A DNA stretch of 5,438 bases. Origin: Bacteroides sp. GTDB taxonomy: Bacteria > Bacteroidota > Bacteroidia > Bacteroidales > Bacteroidaceae. The translations under genes were made by a program, and so were the position numbers. Positions 1 to 5,438 of the stretch are shown here, one piece after another. Position 1 is the stretch's first letter, and the number at the start of each line of letters is the position of its first letter. The DNA is taken from positions 1-5,438 of the forward strand of contig JASLCG010000034.1 of assembly GCA_030151885.1 (NCBI GenBank), read 5' to 3'. A model generated the notes under the pieces. The model was not told the origin of the DNA. It ran no database searches and saw nothing but the letters and a program-made list of their open reading frames with translations.

Positions 1-862
1 CCAATGTTATTTCTGCCTCTCCTACTGCAACAGCATTGTTAGCAGGGTTAATCATCCATACTATATCTCCACCAGTATCTTCTATTGTTTCACAAGAAAG
101 TGCATGATCATGGCCATACATAACTACATCAAATCCTGGAATGTTTTCAGCTACTAAATAAGAAGCATTATCTAGGTATTCTCCCATTTGTCTTGGCTTC
201 TTACCTGCATGAAATAGACCTATGATAACATCTGGCTGCTCTTCTTCTTGAATTACCTTCATCCATTTTTCAGCAGTTTTTTCCATATCTGCAAAGTAAA
301 GTCCTCTCCATAAATTTTCTGGTAACCACACAGGAATAGCAGGAGTTATCATCCCTAATATAGCTACTTTGACTCCATCTACTTTAAATATCTCATATGG
401 CCTTAAATAACTAATCCCTGTTTTAGCATCCATTATATTGGCACCTAACATTGGGAACTGACACTCTGTAATCCAACGTGCCATAACATTTCTTCCCGTC
501 TCAACATCGTGATTTCCTATATTGCCAGCATCATACTTCATATAGTTCATTACTTGTGCACATATGTGCGTAGAAGTAGTATCAATGTAGTTAGAGTAAT
601 ATGCAGTTGGCTGACCTTGTAAAATATCACCATTATCTAGTAATAGTATATTACCATTGAATTTTTTGCGCTGCTCTTCAACATATTCATGTACACGTGC
701 TAAACTTCCTGCCCAATCTTTTTGAGTAATAAAGTTGCGTGGAAAGTAGTTTCCATGCACATCAGTAGTAAAGATTATCTTAATTTTTTTATTTGTTTGA
801 CCATAAATATAAGGCACAAATAAAAGCATTAATACTGCAATAAAATAGTGTCTAAATTTCAT
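1..862 (-). CDS. Exported metallophosphatase / 5'-nucleotidase family protein (C-terminus beyond window)
   Basis: This is the N-terminal part (287 complete codons, no stop) of a calcineurin-like metallophosphatase of the UshA/CpdB 5'-nucleotidase group, translated by hand from the reverse complement. Residues 1-21 form a signal peptide (short basic start, hydrophobic core FIAVLMLLF, probable cleavage IYG|Q), so it should act in the periplasm or at the cell surface. The metal-binding motifs appear in family order: TTDVHG (D34, H36), NGDILQG (D79), GNHD (N117, H118), LFHAG (H218) and GHDH (H251, H253). Family members remove phosphate from nucleotides, cyclic nucleotides or nucleotide sugars for nucleoside and phosphate scavenging; the exact substrate cannot be read here. 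Whether the usual substrate-specificity C-terminal domain follows is unknown because the gene is cut by the window edge. It is transcribed divergently from tex. The start at 862 is chosen because the signal peptide begins directly there. Confidence 0.9.
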   Translation of the reverse strand, partial: MKFRHYFIAVLMLLFVPYIYGQTNKKIKIIFTTDVHGNYFPRNFITQKDWAGSLARVHEYVEEQRKKFNGNILLLDNGDILQGQPTAYYSNYIDTTSTHICAQVMNYMKYDAGNIGNHDVETGRNVMARWITECQFPMLGANIMDAKTGISYLRPYEIFKVDGVKVAILGMITPAIPVWLPENLWRGLYFADMEKTAEKWMKVIQEEEQPDVIIGLFHAGKKPRQMGEYLDNASYLVAENIPGFDVVMYGHDHALSCETIEDTGGDIVWMINPANNAVAVGEAEITL

Positions 863-929
863 AATTATAAATTTTATATTGCATAAAGATATAATATACC
901 TTTAATCTGTTCTATCTCTATTTTTATTA

Positions 930-937
930 CAAAGATA
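930..937 (-). promoter_or_regulatory. Candidate -7 box for the nucleotidase gene
   Basis: Read on the minus strand this is TATCTTTG, an exact match to the Bacteroidota -7 consensus TAnnTTTG. It lies about 68 bp before the nucleotidase ATG, which would give a leader of roughly 60 nt. No matching -33 TTTG element is visible at the expected distance, so this is a motif-based guess in AT-rich DNA. Confidence 0.35.
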
Positions 938-959
938 AGAGATGATGAGATTAAATATG

Positions 960-967
960 TATTTTTG
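960..967 (+). promoter_or_regulatory. Candidate -7 box for tex and the LRR gene
   Basis: TATTTTTG matches the Bacteroidota -7 consensus TAnnTTTG and sits 27 bp before the tex ATG, implying a short leader of about 20 nt. No convincing -33 element is seen upstream. There is no Shine-Dalgarno sequence before tex, which is normal in this phylum. The motif is degenerate and the region is AT-rich, so chance occurrence is possible. Confidence 0.3.
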
Positions 968-994
968 ATAAAAAATATCCTAATATAAAGATTT

Positions 995-3121
995 ATGGAA
1001 GTGTTGTACAATATAATAAATAGTCGATTAAATATACATCTAAACCAAATAAAAGCAACCATAAAACTGCTTACTGATGGGGCTAGTATTCCTTTCATTA
1101 GTAGATACCGTAAAGAAGCTACAGGTGGATTGGATGAGTTACAAATAGAGCAAATTCAAAAACAATATACAGACCTACAAGAGTTAGAGAAGCGTAAAGA
1201 GTTTATCATCAAAACTATTACAGAACAAAACAAATTAAGCTCTGAGTTAAAAGAAAGAATTGAAAACACTTGGGATTCTACTACACTTGAAGACCTATAC
1301 CTCCCTTATAAACCCAAAAGAAGAACCCGAGCAGAGATTGCTAAATCTAAAGGTCTGGAGCCTTTGGCACAAAATATATTAATAAACCAGAATGGTGATT
1401 GTACTAAGATTGTTGATAAATTCCTTAACAAGGAAGTTATAAGTGCAGAAGAAGCTATTCAAGGTGCAAAAGATATTATAGCCGAACTTATTAATGAGAA
1501 TGAAGAGGTTAGAAATACAGTTAGATTATATTTTGAAAATCATGCTGTCATAGAGTCTAAAGTTATAAAAGGAAAAGAAGAAGAGGGTGAAAAGTTCCAA
1601 GACTACTTCGACTTTAAAGAAAGGCTCAATAAAGCTGCCTCATATAGACTACTTGCGATAAGAAGAGGCGAAGCAGAGAAAATATTAAGAGTTAGTATTA
1701 ATCCATATGATACGGAATACATACTAGACCTTATAGATAGAAAAGTTATAAAAGGAAGAGGCTATAATGCTCAAATTGTTACTGAAGCTTATGAAGATGC
1801 CTTCAAACGTTTACTTAAGCCTGCTATTGAGACTGAGTTTAATAACTCTAGTAAAGCTAAAGCTGATGACGAGTCTATTGTTGTATTTAAAGAGAATTTA
1901 AAACAATTATTACTTGCTGCTCCTCTAGGACAAAAGAGAGTTTTGGCTATAGATCCTGGTTTTAGGACTGGATGCAAAGTTGTTTGCCTTGATGCGCAAG
2001 GTAATTTACTTCATAATGAAAATATATTTCCACATGCGCCCCATAATAAAAAGACAGAAGCTGCCTCAAAGCTTCGTAAAATGGTAGAGGCCTATAAGAT
2101 AGAAGCAATAGCTATTGGTAATGGTACTGCAAGTAGAGAAACAGAACACTTTGTAACTAACTCTAGATTCGATAGAGAGCTTCAAGTATTCGTGGTAAGT
2201 GAACAAGGAGCTTCAATTTATTCTGCCTCAAAAATTGCTAGGGAAGAATTTCCGGACTATGATGTAACCGTAAGAGGCGCTGTCTCTATTGGACGAAGAT
2301 TAATGGACCCCTTAGCAGAACTAGTTAAAATTGACCCACAATCTATTGGCGTTGGGCAATATCAAAAAGATGTTGATCAAAACAAGTTAAAAGATGCACT
2401 AGATCAAACTATCATTAATTGTGTAAACAGTGTCGGGGTAGATCTTAATACAGCTAGTAAATACCTACTAACTTATGTTTCTGGATTAGGCCCTCAATTG
2501 GCACAAAATATTATAGATTACAGAACAGAAAACGGACCATACACCTCAAGAAAAGAGTTACTTAAAGTGCCTAGAATGGGAGCCAAGACCTTTGAACAAG
2601 CCGCAGGTTTTTTAAGGATTAGAAAAGGGGAAAACATATTAGACAACACTGCTGTACACCCTGAAAGTTACCATATAGTAGAGCAAATGGCTGTTAATTG
2701 TACAGTCGAAGAATTAATACAAAGTAAAGAGTTACAACAGAAAATTAATATTCAAGACTACGTTAGTGATTCAGTTGGAGTTCCTACTCTGCAAGATATT
2801 ATGACCGAACTAGCTAAACCAGGAAGAGACCCTAGACAACAAATTAAAGTATTCAAGTTTGATGACAATATAAGAACTATTGATGACTTAAGAGAAGGTA
2901 TGATACTACCAGGAATTGTTGGTAATATTACAAGTTTTGGTGCTTTTGTAGATTTGGGTATTAAGGAAAATGGGTTAATTCATGTTTCTGAAATGGCTGA
3001 TGAGTTTGTTTCTGATCCTAACAAATATGTATCAATTCATCAGCAGTTAAGTGTTAAAGTAGTAGGAATAGATTTGGAACGTAAACGAATACAGCTATCT
3101 TTGAGAGGTATAAATAGCTAG
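995..3121 (+). CDS. tex: Tex-family S1 RNA-binding protein
   Basis: A complete 708-residue Tex protein, a conserved cytoplasmic nucleic-acid-binding factor related to eukaryotic Spt6 and linked to transcription and RNA handling. Domains in order: helical Tex N-terminal region (about 1-190, with the family-typical ATIKLLTDGASIPFISRYRK at 21-40 and DLYLPYKPKRRTRAEIA at 100-116); a YqgF/RNase H-like domain (about 314-440, IDPGFRTG at 319-326, IGNGTAS at 374-380); the conserved YQKDVDQNKL at 456-465; helix-hairpin-helix motifs (about 481-545, GLGPQLAQNII at 497 and VPRMGAKTFEQAAGFL at 525); and a C-terminal S1 domain (about 633-704, GIVGNITSFGAFVDLG then GLIHVSEM). It ends right after S1, without the longer tail of the Pseudomonas protein. 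An in-frame TAA at 986-988 makes ATG 995 the first possible ATG. Arginine is mostly AGA, unlike the aldolase gene. The following LRR gene starts 12 bp downstream and is probably co-transcribed. Identification is secure; the precise cellular role is inferred from the family. Confidence 0.97.
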   Translation: MEVLYNIINSRLNIHLNQIKATIKLLTDGASIPFISRYRKEATGGLDELQIEQIQKQYTDLQELEKRKEFIIKTITEQNKLSSELKERIENTWDSTTLEDLYLPYKPKRRTRAEIAKSKGLEPLAQNILINQNGDCTKIVDKFLNKEVISAEEAIQGAKDIIAELINENEEVRNTVRLYFENHAVIESKVIKGKEEEGEKFQDYFDFKERLNKAASYRLLAIRRGEAEKILRVSINPYDTEYILDLIDRKVIKGRGYNAQIVTEAYEDAFKRLLKPAIETEFNNSSKAKADDESIVVFKENLKQLLLAAPLGQKRVLAIDPGFRTGCKVVCLDAQGNLLHNENIFPHAPHNKKTEAASKLRKMVEAYKIEAIAIGNGTASRETEHFVTNSRFDRELQVFVVSEQGASIYSASKIAREEFPDYDVTVRGAVSIGRRLMDPLAELVKIDPQSIGVGQYQKDVDQNKLKDALDQTIINCVNSVGVDLNTASKYLLTYVSGLGPQLAQNIIDYRTENGPYTSRKELLKVPRMGAKTFEQAAGFLRIRKGENILDNTAVHPESYHIVEQMAVNCTVEELIQSKELQQKINIQDYVSDSVGVPTLQDIMTELAKPGRDPRQQIKVFKFDDNIRTIDDLREGMILPGIVGNITSFGAFVDLGIKENGLIHVSEMADEFVSDPNKYVSIHQQLSVKVVGIDLERKRIQLSLRGINS

Positions 3122-3133
3122 AACTTATTAATT

Positions 3134-4174
3134 ATGAAAAAGAATTTTTTATTACTAACAATGTTTTTGTTAGGATCCTGGGCTGGGTATGCCCAAAAAG
3201 AGAGAAGTATTACCATTAATAAAGTAGGAACATTAGAATCTATAATACCTTTTGAGGAGTCTAATGAAATAACCCACTTAACAATTACTGGAACAATAAA
3301 TGCAGTAGATTTTAATGCATTAAAATTAGGTTTTAAAAACCTAGAGGTCTTAGATTTATCGGATGTTTATATCCGAAATTATCTAGGTAAAAATGGTACT
3401 GCTGGAGATAAAATCCTACTTTATCCTAATAATGGTATACCAGCTTATGCCTTTTCTACTTTTACAGATTACTCTGCTACTGGTAAAAACAGTTTACATA
3501 GAATCGTATTACCTAAAAAGCTTAAATCGATTGGTAAAGCGGCTTTTGCAAACTGCCAAAACTTATCGGTTGTAGTCTTACCATCAGAAACAGTACCTAC
3601 ACTGGGTGATAATGCTCTTTCGCCTCAAAGAACAGCAATATTTATTACTCCTGGTAAACAAGAGTCTTATCTATATGACAAATCGTGGGGCCCATTTGCA
3701 TTAATTGATACAGAACCAATGACTGTTTCTATCGAATTAGATGAGCATACAGATTTAACACAAGCTCTATTAAAAATCAATATTCAACCCAATAAAGTTA
3801 ACTTTCTAACCATTTGTGGAGATGTATCTTTAGATGATATGCTACTAATTAGAAACTATATGCCTAATCTGGTTAAAATAGACTTGTCGAATACAACTTT
3901 GAAAGAGATTCCTGAATTTACTTTTGCTCAAAAAGTTAGTCTATTGGAGGTAGAACTTCCCAATAAATTAATAACCATAGGTGATAGAGCTTTCGATAGT
4001 TGTATTAAACTAGGTCCAATTATTAGCTTACCCACATCTGTAAAAACTATTTCTGAAGGAGCTTTCAATAATTGCCCAAGATTAGATGGAGTAGTTGTAA
4101 AAAGCAAACTTAAAGCCGTTGCAGATAATGTATTTGGAGCGAATAACGATAATAAATTCATCTTCAAAGAGTAG
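3134..4174 (+). CDS. Secreted BspA-like leucine-rich-repeat protein
   Basis: A 346-residue exported protein of the Bacteroidota BspA-like LRR_5 type. Residues 1-20 are a signal peptide (KK, hydrophobic LLLTMFLLGSWAG, cleavage GYA|Q). No lipobox cysteine, membrane anchor or recognisable C-terminal sorting domain follows, so it is probably periplasmic or released. Two related halves are visible. Half 1 has ITHLTITG (46-53), NLEVLDLS (69-76), IPAYAF (102-107), LHRIVLPKKLKSIGKAAFANC (121-141), and ends with the family-typical TPG...Y...W..F..I tail (172-191). Half 2 has VNFLTICG (222-229), NLVKIDLS (245-252), IPEFTF (259-264), then LPNKLITIGDRAF and LPTSVKTISEGAF repeats. Such repeats usually form a curved beta-rich scaffold for protein or glycan binding; the ligand here is unknown. 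It starts 12 bp after tex, has no obvious Shine-Dalgarno sequence, and is followed 21 nt after its stop by a strong terminator. Function beyond the repeat class cannot be assigned. Confidence 0.88.
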   Translation: MKKNFLLLTMFLLGSWAGYAQKERSITINKVGTLESIIPFEESNEITHLTITGTINAVDFNALKLGFKNLEVLDLSDVYIRNYLGKNGTAGDKILLYPNNGIPAYAFSTFTDYSATGKNSLHRIVLPKKLKSIGKAAFANCQNLSVVVLPSETVPTLGDNALSPQRTAIFITPGKQESYLYDKSWGPFALIDTEPMTVSIELDEHTDLTQALLKINIQPNKVNFLTICGDVSLDDMLLIRNYMPNLVKIDLSNTTLKEIPEFTFAQKVSLLEVELPNKLITIGDRAFDSCIKLGPIISLPTSVKTISEGAFNNCPRLDGVVVKSKLKAVADNVFGANNDNKFIFKE

Positions 4175-4195
4175 TTAAAACTATACATCTAGCAT

Positions 4196-4234
4196 AAAGA
4201 GGCCTCGTTACCATTTAAGTAACGAGGCCTCTTT
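4196..4234 (+). terminator. Rho-independent terminator of the tex-LRR unit
   Basis: A perfect 16-bp inverted repeat (4196-4211 with 4219-4234; GC-rich core GAGGCCTCGTTAC) with a 7-nt loop CATTTAA, ending in TTTT at 4232-4235. It begins 21 nt after the LRR stop codon. This is the expected form of an intrinsic terminator. In the opposite direction the T run is only three bases, so it should work mainly for the plus strand. Confidence 0.88.
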
Positions 4235-4240
4235 TGTATA

Positions 4241-4331
4241 TTGCCGACACAACTCCTCTTTGTCGGCAACATGCCTAAGGCACATCGGCAACGTACTTGA
4301 GGTATGTCGGCAAGGAAGGAGTTATATAACT
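4241..4331. repeat. Cluster of 22-bp direct repeats and inverted copies (TTGCCGACA core)
   Basis: The core TGTCGGCAA occurs at 4261-4269 and 4305-4313, a variant (CATCGGCAA) at 4283-4291, giving an exact 22-bp spacing, and the inverted copy TTGCCGACA stands at 4241-4249. The two 22-bp spacers are themselves small imperfect palindromes (TGCCTAAGGCA at 4272-4282; TACCTCAAGTA on the minus strand at 4294-4304). AACTCCT (4251-4257) is complementary to AGGAGTT (4317-4323), and AGTTATATAACT (4320-4331) is a perfect palindrome. No credible reading frame explains this. It may be an intergenic palindromic repeat element of a dispersed family or a structured RNA; the sequence alone does not decide. Confidence 0.7.
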
Positions 4332-4359
4332 AACTGTATTAGTCTTTTAAATGGCATAA

Positions 4360-4391
4360 AAAAGGGAGATATCGTACGATATCTCCCTTTT
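4360..4391 (-). terminator. Terminator of the aldolase gene (32-bp perfect palindrome)
   Basis: A perfect 32-bp palindrome (arms AAAAGGGAGATATCGT and its complement), forming a 14-bp stem with a GTAC loop. On the minus strand it starts 20 nt after the aldolase stop and runs into six T residues (complement of 4358-4363), the classic intrinsic terminator form. Because the plus-strand side also ends in TTTT (4388-4391), it may act in both directions and back up the LRR terminator. Confidence 0.88.
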
Positions 4392-4411
4392 GACTATATT
4401 ATAATTTTAAA

Positions 4412-5407
4412 TTATAATTTACCTGCAGAACCTAAAACGTTTTCAATTTTATGTTTGTATAGTCTCTTCATGTTATCACGAGCTGGACCTAAGTATTTAC
4501 GTGGGTCAAACTCAGCTGGGTTTTCAGCAAATGTTTTACGAACAGCAGCTGTCATAGCTAGACGGCTATCTGAGTCGATGTTAATTTTACATACAGCTGA
4601 AGCAGCAGCTCTACGAAGTTGTTCTTCTGGAATACCAATAGCGTCTTTAAGAGCACCACCGTATTTGTTAATAGTAGCAACTTCTTCTTGTGGAACTGAT
4701 GAAGCACCGTGAAGAACGATAGGGAAACCTGGAAGTTCTTTTTCACAACCTTCTAGTACGTCAAATTTCAATGGTGGAGGTACTAGACGACCGTTCTCGT
4801 CTTTTGTACATTGGTCTGGTGTAAATTTGTTAGCACCGTGAGATGTACCAATTGAAATAGCTAAGCTATCGCAACCTGTTTTTGTAACGAAGTCAACAAC
4901 TTCTTCTGGTTTAGTATATGTGTGGCTTTCAGCTACAACATCATCTTCAACACCTGCAAGGATACCAAGTTCGCCTTCTACAGTTACGTCGAATTTGTGA
5001 GCGTACTCAACTACTTTTTTAGTTAGAGCAACGTTTTCATCATATGGTAGGTGTGAACCGTCGATCATTACAGAAGAGAAGCCCATGTCGATACATGATT
5101 TACATGTTTCGAAAGAATCACCATGGTCTAAGTGTAAAACGATTTGTGGGTTTTTGCAACCTAGTTCTTTTGCGTACTCAACAGCACCTTCTGCCATGTA
5201 ACGAAGAAGAGTTTGGTTTGCATATGCACGCGCTCCTTTTGAAACTTGTAGAATAACTGGAGAGTTTGTTTCTGAAGCAGCTTGAATAATTGCTTGAAGT
5301 TGCTCTAAGTTATTGAAGTTAAAAGCAGGAATTGCATATCCACCTTTGATAGCCTTTGCAAACATTTCTCTAGTGTTTACAAGACCTAAATCTTTGTAAT
5401 TAATCAT
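4412..5407 (-). CDS. fba: Class II fructose-bisphosphate aldolase
   Basis: A complete 331-residue zinc-dependent aldolase, which reversibly cleaves fructose 1,6-bisphosphate to dihydroxyacetone phosphate and glyceraldehyde 3-phosphate in cytoplasmic glycolysis and gluconeogenesis. Diagnostic parts: AIPAFNFNN near the N-terminus (25-33); LHLDHGD (91-97) with the catalytic Asp94 and zinc ligand His95; VEGELG (143-148); GTSHG (187-191, zinc ligand His190); VLHGASSVP (231-239, zinc ligand His233); and KINIDSD (274-280, Asn276 and Asp278 in the substrate-binding position). All key residues are present. Gly is mostly GGT and Arg mostly CGT, unlike AGA-rich tex, which fits a highly expressed gene rather than transfer. 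The ATG at 5407 gives the usual N-terminus. The 31 bp beyond it (5408-5438) are AT-rich, with no Shine-Dalgarno sequence or promoter I can call. The gene stands alone here, convergent with the LRR gene, and has its own terminator. Confidence 0.97.
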   Translation of the reverse strand: MINYKDLGLVNTREMFAKAIKGGYAIPAFNFNNLEQLQAIIQAASETNSPVILQVSKGARAYANQTLLRYMAEGAVEYAKELGCKNPQIVLHLDHGDSFETCKSCIDMGFSSVMIDGSHLPYDENVALTKKVVEYAHKFDVTVEGELGILAGVEDDVVAESHTYTKPEEVVDFVTKTGCDSLAISIGTSHGANKFTPDQCTKDENGRLVPPPLKFDVLEGCEKELPGFPIVLHGASSVPQEEVATINKYGGALKDAIGIPEEQLRRAAASAVCKINIDSDSRLAMTAAVRKTFAENPAEFDPRKYLGPARDNMKRLYKHKIENVLGSAGKL

Positions 5408-5438
5408 TTTGTTTAAAAGTTTATTGTTAGTGAATTTT

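Noticed and set aside
874..1098. Minus-strand frame of 74 codons over the divergent intergenic region and the start of tex
   Set aside because: It overlaps the secure tex N-terminus and the promoter region. Its hydrophobic look comes from AT-rich DNA read as Ile, Phe and Leu codons.
3119..3136. tex and the LRR gene lie in the same frame, separated by one TAG and four codons, suggesting stop-codon read-through
   Set aside because: Same frame has a one-in-three chance. The LRR ORF begins with its own proper signal peptide, which would be useless inside a fusion, and no read-through signal is visible.
3928..4188. Minus-strand frame of 86 codons over the end of the LRR gene
   Set aside because: It is fully antisense to the LRR coding region, whose repeat motifs are clear, and its translation has no recognisable features.
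4241..4314. CRISPR-like array suggested by regular 22-bp spacing
   Set aside because: The repeated core is only 9-10 bp, there are three copies, the spacers are related to each other, and no cas gene is present.
4314..4359. Shine-Dalgarno-like AAGGAAGGAG followed by an ATG at 4351
   Set aside because: The ATG is followed at once by GCA TAA (a two-codon frame), the spacing is far too long, and Bacteroidota rarely use Shine-Dalgarno sequences.
4260..4712. Open frame of 150 codons on the plus strand through the repeat cluster and into the aldolase gene
   Set aside because: It starts inside the repeats, crosses the terminator palindrome, and most of it is antisense to the clearly real aldolase gene. 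The translation has no domain or family resemblance.

Overview
The window looks like chromosomal DNA from a low-GC Bacteroidota, most likely Bacteroidales. Four things point there: exported proteins whose signal peptides end just before Gln (IYG|Q, GYA|Q), a BspA-type leucine-rich-repeat protein, no clear Shine-Dalgarno sequences before the starts, and TAnnTTTG (Bacteroidota -7 type) boxes in the divergent promoter region. The genus cannot be fixed from this sequence alone.

Layout from left to right. Bases 1-862 (minus strand) hold the N-terminal 287 residues of an exported metallophosphatase/5'-nucleotidase that runs off the left edge. A 132-bp AT-rich divergent intergenic region (863-994) separates it from tex (995-3121, plus), a full-length Tex/YqgF-HhH-S1 nucleic-acid-binding protein. 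Only 12 bp after tex comes a gene for a secreted leucine-rich-repeat protein (3134-4174, plus) built of two related halves; the pair probably forms an operon. The last gene, on the minus strand, is a complete class II fructose-bisphosphate aldolase (4412-5407), with only 31 bp of its upstream region in the window.

The 237-bp convergent gap (4175-4411) is the least ordinary part. Each flanking gene has a strong hairpin terminator about 20 nt after its stop (4196-4234 for the plus-strand genes, 4360-4391 for the aldolase). Between them lies a compact 4241-4331 cluster of short direct and inverted repeats built on the core TTGCCGACA / TGTCGGCAA with a 22-bp period. No protein or known RNA family explains it.

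The genes are mostly housekeeping (RNA/transcription-linked Tex, glycolytic aldolase, nucleotide scavenging) plus one lineage-typical surface or periplasmic LRR protein. I see no mobile element, CRISPR array, tRNA, rRNA or defence system. The only candidates for something undescribed are the intergenic repeat cluster and the unexplained tex-LRR pairing.
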